A stretch of 64,000 nucleotides of DNA from Anadara kagoshimensis (taxonomy: Eukaryota; Mollusca; Bivalvia; Arcoida; Arcidae), in contig CM037866.1 of NCBI GenBank assembly GCA_021292105.1, positions 4,749,502 through 4,813,501 of the forward strand, given 5' to 3'. This document shows positions 9,725 to 20,615 of this stretch, piece by piece. A program made the translations under genes and the position numbers. Position 1 is the stretch's first letter. Every line of letters starts with the position of its first letter. Below the pieces are notes generated by a model. It did not search any database and was not told the DNA's origin. It saw nothing but the letters and a program-made list of their open reading frames with translations.

Positions 9725-10935
9725 AGATACGATGGAGAAGAAGCGAAGATGCGATGGCGAGGGATCCTATGGACTATCGCATCTTCGCTTTCTCGCCACA
9801 GTATCTTCGCTCCTTTGCGTTATTGCAACTTCTCTTTTTCGCCATCGTATCCTTGCTCCTTTGCGTTATTGCAACTTCTCTCTGTCGCCATCGTATCTTT
9901 GCTCCTTTGCGTTATTGCAACTTCTCTCTGTCGCCATCGTATCTTTGCTCCTTTGCGTTATTGCAACTTCTCTCTGTCGCCATCGTATCTTTGCTCCTTT
10001 GCGTTATTGCAACTTCTCTCTGTCGCCATCGTATCTTTGCTCCTTCGCGTTATTGCAACTTCTCTCTGTCGCCATCGTATCTTTGCTCCTTTGCGTTATT
10101 GCAACTTCTCTCTGTCGCCATCGTATCTTTGCTCCTTTGCGTTATTGCAACTTCTCTCTGTCGCCATCGTATCTTTGCTCCTTTGCGTTATTGCACTTCT
10201 CTCTGTCGCCATCGTATCTTTGCTACTTCGCGTTATTGCAACTTCTCTCTGTCGCCATCGTATCTTTGCTCCTTTGCGTTATTGCAACTTCTCTCTGTCG
10301 CCATCGTATCTTTGCTCCTTTGCGTTATTGCAACTTCTCTCTGTCGCCATCGTATCTTTGCTCCTTTGCGTTATTGCAACTTCTCTCTGTCGCCATCGTA
10401 TTTTTGCTCCTTCGCGTTATTGCAACTTCTCTCTGTCGCCATCGTATCTTTGCTCCTTTGCGTTATTGCAACTTCCCTCTGTCGCCATCGTATCTTTGCT
10501 CCTTTGCGTTATTGCAACTTCTCTCTGTCGCCATCGTATCTTTGCTCCTTTGCGTTATTGCAACTTCTCTCTGTCGCCATCGTATCTTTGCTCCTTTGCG
10601 TTATTGCAACTTCTCTCTGTCGCCATCGTATCTTTGCTCCTTTGCGTTATTGCAACTTCTCTCTGTCGCCATCGTATCTTTGCTCCTTTGCGTTATTGCA
10701 ACTTCTCTTTTTCGCCATCGTATCTTTGCTCCTTTGCGTTATTGCAACTTCTCTCTTTCGCCATCGTATCTTTGCTAATTCGCGTTATTGCAACTTCTCT
10801 CTGTCGCCATCGTATCTTTGCTCCTTTGCGTTATTGCAACTTCTCTCTTTCTTCATCGTATCTTTGCTCCTTCGCGTTATTGCAACTTCTCTCTGTCGCC
10901 ATCGTATCTTTGCTCATTCGCCATCGCAAATTCTC
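9725..10935. repeat. 46-bp minisatellite, about 25 copies, with an inverted copy at its left end
   Basis: The unit (gccatcgtatctttgctcct, ttgcgttattgcaacttctc, then tctgtc) repeats with a 46-bp period and few substitutions. Since 46 is not a multiple of three and the unit lacks plus-strand stops, all three forward frames stay open for 360-430 codons. At 9725-9765 the sequence is the reverse complement of the unit's start, making a foldback with 9770-9800. It lies just 3' of exon 3. Confidence 0.97.
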
Positions 10936-10939
10936 TCCT

Positions 10940-11495
10940 TAAGCCGAGATTTGAGCAATAATGGAAATTTAACCTTAAGGGGGATCAAAGTAGGTATCAG
11001 TAGAGAAACAAATTCCGTAATAATTTCATATAAAACTGTTTTTGAATTTTAGTGTCACTAGATATGTTACTTAATATTAGAAAAAAAACATAACTGTAAT
11101 CATTTTTTAAAAAGCTTTCAAATTATGTATTTTAATAACCATTCTTGTATCCTTTGCGGCAAAACAGTTTTTGGTATTAAAGTTGAACAATATTTATAAT
11201 AAAGTTTTCCGATCAATTGGCATAAGATAAGTCTAGTACATGGGCCTTTAGTTTTGTAAACACATTTGAGGTTTATGATACTTGGCAATTTATGACGAGG
11301 TCTCTTTGATTTATTTTCCTTAACTTAACAATATTCAACTTAATTCATATAGAACAGTATTGCGTGACCGTGCACTTTTTATAACGTGTTGTATTTTGGA
11401 TTATTAGTGACCTTAAATATAAATATTGCGCCTGATACACGCAATTTTAGAAGGCAAAAATCATAGAAAACCTCATTCATTAATTGTACAGTTTT

Positions 11496-11540
<45 letters not shown>

Positions 11541-11900
11541 ATAATAATAATAAAAAAATAAAACCAAAAGCTTCGTATTTCTCTAACAAACTCTGATTCC
11601 AATACACTTGATTTGTGTTTTGATCATTGAATGGTAAACTTTATTTTAAATTTTGTTCAGCCCTCACAATAAAAACTGTTTTGTCGCAGAGGTTCTAAAA
11701 TGTCAATTAAAATCATATTATATATAAAAATTTCAAATATTTCTCCTAAATGATTTCTGATACATCAGATATGTGATTTTCTGTATTTAAGTAACATATT
11801 TAGTGGCATATTAATTCAAAAACATGTTTATATTATATAGAAGGAAAGTGAAATTGCTGTTCTTGTCAAACCCTATTTAAAATCCCCTTAACACAAAACG
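10940..11900. other. Intronic or intergenic, AT-rich; poly(A) and (AAT)n tract
   Basis: No exon recognised. A long A run at about 11499-11539 followed by 'ataataataat' may mark a retroposon tail, but no retroposon body can be seen beside it. Confidence 0.6.
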
Positions 11901-12103
11901 ATATAATCAAAAACAAACATACTAATCCATTTCCGAATCACAATCCAGAAGCAAAGTAAAACTTTGGAACTGACAAGTTAGGTTAGACACGTGGACTTCC
12001 ACCAGGGAAGTGAGGCCGGGTGCTCAGGAAGGGTAAGCACCTCATGTTTAGCTAGCTACACCCGTCACGTGTGTAATCAAAATTGTGTGAAAGCAACATG
12101 GAA

Positions 12104-12925
12104 CTATGAGACGTCAAATATATCCAAGGCAATCCTGGACACAGAGACATTAAACTTATCAACAATACTGTGATGACGGCCATTAAACGTTTTGAGGGCC
12201 TTGATAAGCCTAGGCTTGCAATATCCTTGAGTCAACAATTTATTTGCAAGCAGCCTACTTCGTTGTACAAAGTCCCCGTAGTGGAAACAAGCTCTACCAT
12301 AGCGTATTAATTGGGAAACAAATACACCATAAGCAGGAGAAGCAGGTATATTGCTGCATAAAAAAGGAAAGTTGACAATAGAAAAATTGAAGTCATCACG
12401 TTTGTCATAAATTTTCAAATGTAGCCTTTCTTGTGCGTCATAATTCAGGTATAAGTCTAAATATGAAGCAGAACTTGAAGAATCAGTCGTGTCTTTTATT
12501 TCAAGCTCACTAGGATAGATGACATTTACATAGTCTCCAAATTTAGGATTGTTAAGAGACAGAACGTCATTTATGTATCTGTATGTTGAGTTGAATGATT
12601 TGGCGACAGTTTTCTTTCCAGATTTAACAAGGTTCTGCATAAATTCTGCTTCGTAAGAATAAAGAAACATATCAGCAAGCAATGGTGCACAGTTTGTACC
12701 CATTGGTATACCGATTGTTTGCTGAAAAACTATATTACCAAACACAACAAATATGTTATCTATCAAAAACGCCAACATTTTGTTGATGGTATCTTCAGTA
12801 TATTTTTGTTTGGAATCCGTATGATGCTTGACAAAATAACCATAATCCCTGTTCAGCACCAGATATTTGTATCTTGGCTTACCAATTGACCTTTTTGTAC
12901 GATGTATCAATATCTTCAGAATCAA
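12104..12925 (-). pseudogene. Reverse transcriptase of a Penelope-like element, catalytic residue lost
   Basis: A 273-codon frame covers the RT palm and beyond. GIPMGTNCAPLLADMFLY is RT motif 3/4 in its Penelope-like form. The active-site box reads YINDVL where YIDDVL is expected, so the first catalytic Asp is Asn. Then come ELEIKDTTDSSSSASYLDLY, IYDKRDDFNFSIVNFPFLCS and a C-terminal thumb-like part (SQLIRYGRACFHYGDFVQRS). The frame stops with no GIY-YIG endonuclease behind it. Canonical Penelope elements have a C-terminal GIY-YIG; members with the nuclease at the N-terminus are known, so an N-terminal arrangement is possible here but unproven. Frameshifted sequence continues toward 13331. 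Confidence 0.75.
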
Positions 12926-12940
12926 CTCAAATCAATGTCA

Positions 12941-13298
12941 ATGAGGCTGCGGTGGCATAATGGATACGATGTCAGGTTCTTTTACCGTTTTGAGTTCGAG
13001 TCCCTCTCAGACCACATGTTGGAAAGTGAATTTTTCCTTGCTGTTGGTCCATCCGGTGTCAGTATAATGTGATTGTTGGAGTGGTATGTTTGTCTTCGGC
13101 GTATTGACTCGGTGATATAGTACCTTAAAGACGCCCTGAATACGCGCTAATACAAGGCAGAGCATAAAACACACTCGCACTTTATATGCATACGCGAACT
13201 TGTTCATAGAATAATACATAGAAATTAATAAAGTAGTTTTCGTCGCGAATAGCTGAAAAATTGTTGGTGCGACGTTAAGCAACAGTCAACAAAAACAT
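12941..13298 (+). mobile_element. SINE-B, tRNA-derived, with a 13-bp target-site duplication
   Basis: The head has an A-box-like TGGCATAATGGATA and a B-box-like GAGTTCGAGTCCC. The body ends with 'cgcgaatagctgaaaaattg' and 'gcgacgttaagcaac'. CAAATCAATGTCA flanks it at 12928-12940 and 13299-13311, a direct target duplication from LINE-type insertion. A second copy is at 28655. Confidence 0.9.
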
Positions 13299-13331
13299 CA
13301 AATCAATGTCACAAAAAATTTGTGTTTTCAA

Positions 13332-14331
13332 NNNNNNNNNNNNNNNNNNNNNNNNNNNNNNNNNNNNNNNNNNNNNNNNNNNNNNNNNNNNNNNNNNNNN
13401 NNNNNNNNNNNNNNNNNNNNNNNNNNNNNNNNNNNNNNNNNNNNNNNNNNNNNNNNNNNNNNNNNNNNNNNNNNNNNNNNNNNNNNNNNNNNNNNNNNNN
13501 NNNNNNNNNNNNNNNNNNNNNNNNNNNNNNNNNNNNNNNNNNNNNNNNNNNNNNNNNNNNNNNNNNNNNNNNNNNNNNNNNNNNNNNNNNNNNNNNNNNN
13601 NNNNNNNNNNNNNNNNNNNNNNNNNNNNNNNNNNNNNNNNNNNNNNNNNNNNNNNNNNNNNNNNNNNNNNNNNNNNNNNNNNNNNNNNNNNNNNNNNNNN
13701 NNNNNNNNNNNNNNNNNNNNNNNNNNNNNNNNNNNNNNNNNNNNNNNNNNNNNNNNNNNNNNNNNNNNNNNNNNNNNNNNNNNNNNNNNNNNNNNNNNNN
13801 NNNNNNNNNNNNNNNNNNNNNNNNNNNNNNNNNNNNNNNNNNNNNNNNNNNNNNNNNNNNNNNNNNNNNNNNNNNNNNNNNNNNNNNNNNNNNNNNNNNN
13901 NNNNNNNNNNNNNNNNNNNNNNNNNNNNNNNNNNNNNNNNNNNNNNNNNNNNNNNNNNNNNNNNNNNNNNNNNNNNNNNNNNNNNNNNNNNNNNNNNNNN
14001 NNNNNNNNNNNNNNNNNNNNNNNNNNNNNNNNNNNNNNNNNNNNNNNNNNNNNNNNNNNNNNNNNNNNNNNNNNNNNNNNNNNNNNNNNNNNNNNNNNNN
14101 NNNNNNNNNNNNNNNNNNNNNNNNNNNNNNNNNNNNNNNNNNNNNNNNNNNNNNNNNNNNNNNNNNNNNNNNNNNNNNNNNNNNNNNNNNNNNNNNNNNN
14201 NNNNNNNNNNNNNNNNNNNNNNNNNNNNNNNNNNNNNNNNNNNNNNNNNNNNNNNNNNNNNNNNNNNNNNNNNNNNNNNNNNNNNNNNNNNNNNNNNNNN
14301 NNNNNNNNNNNNNNNNNNNNNNNNNNNNNNN
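13332..14331. other. Assembly gap, 1,000 N
   Basis: Exactly 1,000 unknown bases, a conventional size for a gap of unknown length. It falls in the last intron of the alkyl-sulfatase paralogue and could hide its C-terminal exon as well as the 5' part of the PLE. Confidence 1.
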
Positions 14332-14755
14332 ATGTATTGGTATTTTGGTGTTGTGTATAAGTCCGTAACTGTGATATATTGGTCTACAGTTATAATGTTT
14401 GGTCTATCTATGACGTATATTGGTCTGGACCTGTAATATATTAGTCTGAATCTATGGTTAATTGACTTGTATCTAAGATGCATCAATTGGCCCATTTCCT
14501 GTGGTGCATTGGCGTATATCTTTGGTGTGTTAATGAGTGACTGCAATGTATTGGTATTTGGATGCGATGTATTGGTCTGTACCTATGACATATTGTTCTG
14601 TTTCCTGCGATGCGTTGGCAATTGTTGTGATTTATCGATCTGTGATGTACTGGTGTTTGACTCTTTTAGTAATTGGTTGTGATGTATTGGAATTTGGATG
14701 TGATGTATTGGTCTTCGATTGTGTTGAATTGGACAGCCCATGCGGTATATTGGTC
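14332..14755. repeat. Degenerate short tandem repeat ('gatgtattggtct')
   Basis: GATGTATTGGT(A/C)T recurs irregularly about every 27-35 bp with diverged linkers. Open frames here are repeat artefacts. Confidence 0.8.
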
Positions 14756-14905
14756 TGTGCAGAGAGGGTTCTTTAGCGCGCCACGTTTACCATGGCATGG
14801 GGGATCGGTTTGTAAGATCTCTTCCGCAGGACCCCGTGATTTTCATTTCGAAATACCGAGAGCTTGGCGAAAAAACAGTCACTAGCTATTTTAAATCTTG
14901 GTCAA
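14756..14905 (-). repeat. SINE-A fragment
   Basis: Phrases such as 'gagagggttctttagcg', 'tctcttccgcaggaccccgt' and 'aaataccgagagcttggcga' match the reverse-oriented SINE-A at 1755-2105. Confidence 0.6.
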
Positions 14906-14935
14906 ATCCTAACAGGGTTCGAACCCTCTTGTCTA

Positions 14936-15310
14936 AAAATGTAAGCTGGTGTTCCCCAGCCAGGGTTCAGTCCTAGATCCTTTTGTCTCACAAATGCAAG
15001 CTGGTGTTTCCCGGTCAGGTTTGAGTCCTAGATCCTCTTGTCTCACAAATGCAAGCTGGTGTTCCCCTGTCAGGGTTCAGGTCTTCTTGTCTTACAAATG
15101 CAAGCTGGTGTTCCCCTGTCAGGGTTCAATCCTAGGTCTTCTTGTCTCACAAATGCAAGCTGGTGTTCCCCGGTCAGGGTTTACTCCTAGATCCTCTTGT
15201 CTGAAAAATGCAATTTGGTTTTTTCTCGGCCAGTGTGTTCAGTCCTAGATCCTCTTGTCTCACAAATGCAAGCTGGTTTTCCCCGGGTAAGGGTTCAATC
15301 CTGGGTCCTT
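14936..15310. repeat. 55-bp minisatellite, seven copies
   Basis: GCAAGCTGGTGTTCCCC-type units start at 14941, 14996, 15051, 15100, 15155, 15210 and 15268, giving a period near 55 bp with small indels. The unit includes 'gggttc(g/a)a', which suggests origin from a tRNA-like SINE B box. Confidence 0.9.
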
Positions 15311-15411
15311 CAGTGGCTTTACTATTTAATTATTTTATGCTAATGATGTTGTTAATACGTTCAATATTTCAATAGTTATTGAATGAAAATCAATAAGTCA
15401 TATTGGGGTTA

Positions 15412-15640
15412 TACGGTACAGATCTGTCGAAAGTTTAACACTGAGCTAACAAATTACTGCAGAATAGGCAGCTCACCGGCCTCTCGTTGGCTATATCTCG
15501 ACTGCTGCTATCTTTCTTTCGGCAGCTTTTCGTTTCATATCTCGGTCCCTCGGTCACTAGTGATCCATATCTCGATCACTCGGCAACCGGGCTTCTACCC
15601 CTTTTTGCTAGCTCACTTTCGACAGGTCTGCAATATACAA
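15412..15640. mobile_element. MITE-1 copy
   Basis: The left end (GTACAGATCTGTCGAAAGTT) and right end (ACTTTCGACAGGTCTGCAAT) are inverted copies of each other. The interior holds the family's 'ctatctcgactgctgctatc' and 'ccatatctcgatcactcggc' stretches. Confidence 0.85.
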
Positions 15641-15811
15641 TTGTACCCGGTGACACAAACCATGCTGTGAAACACACAACGTAATTGAAATCAGCATTCA
15701 TTATACCATAGGAAATGCACAATGTTGTATATAGTGTGAATACAAACAAGATTTCAATAAATTAAGTCCGCCTTTCAGATGACTTTTTCAGATGTATGCA
15801 CCGGACTCGAT

Positions 15812-15900
15812 AGGTGACCGGGTAGCTCAGAGCAACGTGCTGGTATAGGGATGGTCCCGGGTTCGAGCGATAATGCCGCACAACACGATTTTTAAAATTA
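15812..15900 (+). repeat. SINE-C, tRNA-like head
   Basis: GGGTAGCTCAGAGCAACGTG and GGTCCCGGGTTCGAGCG resemble A and B boxes. No complete cloverleaf or acceptor stem forms, so this is a SINE rather than a tRNA gene. Confidence 0.65.
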
Positions 15901-15905
15901 TATTA

Positions 15906-16084
15906 CAGTCAAACCTGTCTATAAAGGCCACTCAAGGGAATCAGTGAAAGTGACCTTTATGGGCAGATGGCCTTTATATACAGGTTCAAATAATATGAAT
16001 ACAGAACAATTGGGATACAATTCTACTGGCCTTTATAATCAAGTGGCCCTTTTATAGAGGTGGTCTTTAAGACAGGTTGAACTG
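15906..16084. mobile_element. MITE-2 copy, 179 bp, TA-flanked
   Basis: It begins CAGTCAAACCTGTCTATAAA and ends GACAGGTTGAACTG, inverted copies of each other, and TA lies on both sides. This termination and duplication fit a Tc1/mariner-type element. Other copies are at 59290, 60380 and 61748. Confidence 0.88.
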
Positions 16085-16089
16085 TAGAT

Positions 16090-16460
16090 CCATTTTTCAG
16101 AGGGTTGCTGAGTAGCGCAGTTAATAGAGCAACCCGCTGGTATTGGGAAGGTTCCGAGTTCGAGCGTGAATGCAAACAAGATTTGAATGTCAGATCCAGA
16201 TGTGACGGACCGGCCTGGTAGCTTAGTCGATAGAGCATCGTGCTAGTATTGGGAAGGTCCCGGGTTTGACCATCAATGCAAACAAAATTTAAATATATAA
16301 CACCCACTTTTTAGATGACTTGTTTGATATATAGCGGATTGGGTTTGATTGGTGGTCAGTCGGTAGAACATCCCGCTAGTATCAGGAAGGTCCCGAGTCC
16401 AAATCCTGGTTTTGCCCAATGCATTTTTACCCTTTCTGGTTATATTTGGGGCTTCGTCCG
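16090..16460 (+). repeat. SINE-C cluster, three more tRNA-like units
   Basis: Heads at about 16095, 16210 and 16345 share '(t)agagca(t)c(g)tgctagtatt' and 'gggaaggtcccgggtt'. 'tgcaaacaa(g/a)att' follows the first two and 'ctggttttgcccaatgcat' the third. They form a head-to-tail cluster with the unit at 15812, split by MITE-2. Confidence 0.65.
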
Positions 16461-16724
16461 ACCTGGGAAAGTTGCAGACCATGGCCAATAAATAGATCAG
16501 ATTGAAACCCGGCGCGGCATGGCTTAAGCATGGGCATTATGCGACTTTAAATCTGGTTTCCGACAACTCAAAACTGGTTTTCACCTCCAAAATCCAGACA
16601 AGAATTTTAAACATAGAGTCGTTTCGGTACAGTCTTAATGTAATGGGGGTCGTTTCAGTAATTCAAACAGAAAGAACACGTGTTCATTATAATAGGAATA
16701 GGGATTAAAATATTTTAATTGCAG

Positions 16725-16780
16725 CTCTATTTGTTGATAATCCGGACGATAATCTCAATGGAATCACTGATCCGGAGTAA
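16725..16780 (+). CDS. Candidate short terminal exon of the alkyl-sulfatase paralogue
   Basis: After 'ttttaattgcag' an open stretch encodes LFVDNPDDNLNGITDPE and stops at TAA. If spliced to exon 3 (phase 1), the first two bases complete an Ala codon and the frame fits. The result would be a 209-residue secreted protein with the HxHxDH motif but without the late metal ligands, dimerisation and SCP2-like regions. The peptide also faintly resembles the start of exon 3 (TFVDDPNNPPDI), so it may be a decayed exon copy. Evidence is phase and splice consensus only. Confidence 0.35.
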
Positions 16781-16989
16781 TTAACACGAATGATACAGCC
16801 TAAATCACGCTGATTTAACTATCTATACATATCCTTCATAAAAGACCTTGACAACAAAATTTAAATATATATAATATTATGTATATGGCGGTACCCTCCA
16901 CTACGTTTTTGATATAGACTAAAAAAGTTTAAAAATGGGGCAGTGATTAGAACATTTTTGTAAAATAATTCAACATAGAATGTAGTTTA

Positions 16990-17515
16990 TCTTTGTGTCG
17001 TGCGCGTTTTGCGTTTTTTCGTGATGTGTTGTGTTGTATTGTATTATATTTTGTTATGTTATGTTATGCTGTGTTAATTGTGTTACGTTATGTTGTGTTG
17101 TGTTGTGTTGTATTGCGTTACGGTAAAGTATGTTTCATTGTGTTATGTTATGTCGCATTGTGGTATGTTGCGTTGTGTGACGCTGCGTTACGATGCGTTG
17201 CTTTACGTTACATAACATAACGTTATGTTGCGGTATGTGTTATGACGCGCATGTTGTGTTGCATTGTGGTGTGGAAAAATGTGTTGTGTTGCATAATGGC
17301 GGGTTGAGTTACGTTGTGTTATGACGCGCATGTTGTGTTGCATTGTGGTGTGGAAAAATGTGTTGTGTTGCATAATGGCGGGTTGAGTTACGTTGTGTTA
17401 TGTTGTGTTGTGTTCTGTCGTGTCGCATTTTGATATGATGTGGTAGGACGTGACGGTTGGGTTGCGATGTGTTACGTTGCATTACGTTATGTCTTGTATA
17501 AATAATTTTATCAGT
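16990..17515. repeat. Degenerate G/T-rich simple repeat with a 79-bp duplication
   Basis: Permutations of 'gttgtgttatgtt' fill the block. Within it, a 79-bp unit beginning ATGACGCGCATGTTGTG occurs at 17242 and again at 17321. Open frames on both strands are compositional. Confidence 0.85.
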
Positions 17516-17716
17516 TTCAGTAAACTCGATCGGTAACATAAAGATAAAAAATCTCCGGGCATACTAAGTAATGAAATGAAAACGTCCCGGTAAACTAAAA
17601 TATCGTATACAATGCACTTGTTGATAAAATGAATAATTAATGTATTTACAATGAAGTCTGTTTAAATTGTAAATACCGTAAAACCATTTTATCTTTGATA
17701 TGAATAAAATAAGAGT

Positions 17717-17717
<1 letters not shown>

Positions 17718-17770
<53 letters not shown>

Positions 17771-17841
17771 AATCGTGTTGAGAGAGAGAGAAAGAGTAAA
17801 TTGTGTTCAGAGAGAGAGAGAGAGAAAGAGAGTAAATCGTG

Positions 17842-17886
<45 letters not shown>

Positions 17887-17933
17887 AATTGTGTTCAGAG
17901 AGAAAGAGAAAGTAAATCGTGTTCAGAGAGAGA

Positions 17934-17988
<55 letters not shown>

Positions 17989-18079
17989 AATCGTGTTGAA
18001 AGAATCAGAGAGAGTTAATCGTGTTCAGAGAGAGACAGATAGTAAATTGTGTTCAGAGAGACAGAAAAAGTAAATCGTG

Positions 18080-18121
<42 letters not shown>

Positions 18122-18192
18122 AATTGTGTTAAAAGAGAAAAAGAGAGAAAGAATAAATTGTGTCCAGAGAGAAAGAGATAGTAAATCGTGTT

Positions 18193-18237
<45 letters not shown>
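17718..18237. repeat. Compound (GA)n array punctuated by a 13-bp island
   Basis: Pure GA tracts alternate with the island GTAAAT(C/T)GTGTT(C/G), which recurs about ten times at irregular spacing. The islands are conserved while GA lengths vary, so the composite unit has been duplicated as a whole. Confidence 0.93.
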
Positions 18238-18241
<4 letters not shown>

Positions 18242-18244
18242 CCA

Positions 18245-18690
18245 ACGTGTATCCTCAGGGAAGTCTGAAAACCAAAAAAATGAGAAAAAATGGCGGAATC
18301 ATTCAATTTTGAACATTTCTGTAAAAAGTAAGTTTTCAAAAAAAATTACATTGAATTTACGTTTATGTGGGGGAGGGTGGTTACAAAGGAAGCTGTCAGC
18401 TCATTTGTGATTTACTAGTAGTTGCATTTAGCTATCAATATTTTATTGATGTTTTGAGCGGTGTTTTAATTTTGAAATGTAAAATTATCTCAAACCAATG
18501 ATATAGAAAATTGATTCATTGCCTTACGCATTTTCCGACAAAATATCCATTTAATGCATAAAATTTACAGTTAAAGTGTTTATGATTGTGACGTCATCGG
18601 AATAATTGAATTTTAAGAAGCGCTAAATGTCACGCTTATGCATACAAACCATTAAGTTTGTCAATAAATTGAAGATTTTCGATCGAAATT
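18245..18690. other. No gene seen
   Basis: AT-rich single-copy-looking sequence with no recognisable exon, splice pair or repeat terminus. Confidence 0.5.
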
Positions 18691-19275
18691 GTTTAGGAGT
18701 AAATTATGCTATAAATTATTCTATTTCATTTGAAAAGATTAAATCAATGAAAATAGGCTACATTGACTTAAACATAACGCGTAATTACGGTCTAATATAG
18801 TTCGCTTTGACCTTCTTTTGAGGCCCTCAGACGGGGTTCGTGATGACGATACCATCTTTACTGTCAGTTCAGGAATGGCTGAGGAAACTGGAGTTTGTTT
18901 AAGAGTAAATTACGCCATGAAATATTGTTTCATTTGAAAAGATTAAACAATGACTTTGGGCTACATTGACTTAAACATAACGCGTAATTACAGACAAATA
19001 TAGTTCACTTTGACCTTCATTTGAGGACCTCAGACGGGGTTCGTGCTGACACGTCAGTTCAGGGTTGGTGGAGAAAACTGGAGTTTGTTTAGAGTAAATT
19101 CCGCCATAATTTTTTCTGTTTTTGTAAAGATTAAATTAATGAAAATAGGCTAGAACGCGTAATTATGAACTAATGGTCCACTTTGACCTTCTTTTGAGGC
19201 CTTCAGACGTTTTTTGCTGACAGTGTCATCATTCGGGTCAGTTCAGGGATGGTTGAAGAAACCGGAGTGAGCGTA
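18690..19275. repeat. About 190-bp diverged tandem repeat, three copies
   Basis: Each unit has 'gagtaaatt(a/c)(t/c)gc', 'aacgcgtaattac', 'ttgaccttcttttgaggcc' and 'cagttcaggg/atgg'. Copies start near 18695, 18900 and 19080 and differ by many substitutions, so the amplification is old. Confidence 0.75.
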
Positions 19276-19529
19276 GAAATCGAGCGATCGACCTTCGGCA
19301 AGCGAAATGACGAACTTTCTCTCATTAGGATCTGGCTTTGTAGGATTCAAACATAAGCACTGTTATCCATAGGTCAGTCGGTCGACGAGGTTCCGAAATT
19401 TATTTAAGGCTCGTGTTGACAGTGTCAACTTTCAATTATATCGATATTATCAGTTCAGAGATGGTGGAGCAAAAAGGAGTTACCCCGAGAAGGACATCGA
19501 CCTTTGAAGGCAAACTGACAAATCTGTTT

Positions 19530-19825
19530 AAACTTGAATCTGTATCTGTCGGATTCAGACGGTGAGTGTGCTTTAAAGCATCTGACCACCGAGGTCCGGC
19601 GACATTCATTTAAGGTCTTAACACGAGGTTTGTGTCGACAATGTCATTTAAACTTTCGACATGTCTGTCCAATATATCTCGACAATTTTTCCGCAACTGC
19701 TTTCTATCTCGGTAACTGTTCGGTAACTAAATTAGCTATCCATATCTCGGCTACTCGGCTACCGAATTTCGATCGACTCCATTTCGTAAGGTCGATGTAA
19801 AACTTTCGACAAGCCTGTACTGTAT
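19530..19825. repeat. MITE-1-derived sequence
   Basis: It carries 'ctttcgacatgtctgtcc', 'tatctcggctactcggctac' and 'aaaactttcgacaagcctgt', MITE-1 phrases in partial order. A pure GA tract of about 45 bp follows at 19874-19918. Confidence 0.6.
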
Positions 19826-19870
19826 ATCTCGACTATCTCTCGTCAGCTTTCGGCTACCAGCTACTCACAC

Positions 19871-19922
<52 letters not shown>

Positions 19923-19924
19923 TG

Positions 19925-20535
19925 TAATGGGGTTTAACGTCCCAGTCAAGAATATTTCACTTATATCGAGACGTCGCCACTCAACACCCCCTTTTCGTTA
20001 GCTCTGCGTTAAACTTTCGACAGTTCTGTAATGAAAGAAGTAAAGAAGCTTAAACCGCAAATATTTCGGCCTAAAATACTGGTTTTCAGTTTAATAATGA
20101 AAAGCACTTAATTTAATTTTTGTTAAACAAAGGTGTGCTATTTATACATTTATAATGTCACTGCTTATGGATGCAGTTTTTCATAAAAAAAATCAAAAGT
20201 ACCATTTATAATATCTAGACCGAAAATTGTTACTTCCTGGCAACAAATAACAATTTTTATTTGCACAAAGACAAAAGGACAAACACGGCTTTTGAATAAT
20301 ACATCTCTGTATTAATATTAAAGAAAAACACTTGAAACATTTCAAACACACCATGTGCTAACAGAGAAGTTTTGTCAACATGGACAGACGGGAGTGAGAA
20401 AGAGATCTTATCAAGGTAGGAGTTGCCCTGTTTTTTTTAAATCCAGTAATTCCGGAATCTTGAGGATAAATTTGTCCTGTCTTAGCGAAAGAAGCCATCT
20501 GTGATCACGATTAGTTTGATCTTTCTTTTGACATT
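19925..20535. other. No gene seen; SINE-A tail fragment at its start
   Basis: 19925-19970 matches the SINE-A tail (gtcaagaatatttcactta). A MITE-1 right-end fragment follows near 20010. The rest is AT-rich without recognisable features. Confidence 0.5.
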
Positions 20536-20547
20536 TGTTTTTCAGCC

Positions 20548-20552
<5 letters not shown>

Positions 20553-20615
<63 letters not shown>

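Larger units (their letters stand above)
11905..13331 (-). mobile_element. Penelope-like retroelement (PLE), 5' portion lost in the gap
   Basis: On the minus strand the element runs from the gap edge through a reverse-transcriptase frame (12925 to 12104) to a ~200-bp 3' tail ending near 11905. SINE-B (12941-13298) is nested in it. Removing the SINE and one 13-bp duplication restores continuous element sequence. The tail is the source sequence for the many short tails elsewhere in the window. Confidence 0.75.

Noticed and set aside
9690-11052. Three overlapping forward open frames of 362, 409 and 432 codons
   Set aside because: All three are the same 46-bp repeat read in different phases; a real gene would not be open in every frame.
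11379-11567. 62-codon frame rich in Phe and Tyr
   Set aside because: It is the translation of a poly(A) and (AAT)n tract.
13275-14546. Long open frames on both strands across 13.3-14.5 kb
   Set aside because: They consist almost wholly of assembly-gap N and have no sequence content.
16993-17539. Open frames on both strands in the G/T-rich block
   Set aside because: Simple-sequence composition without domain content or splice sites.
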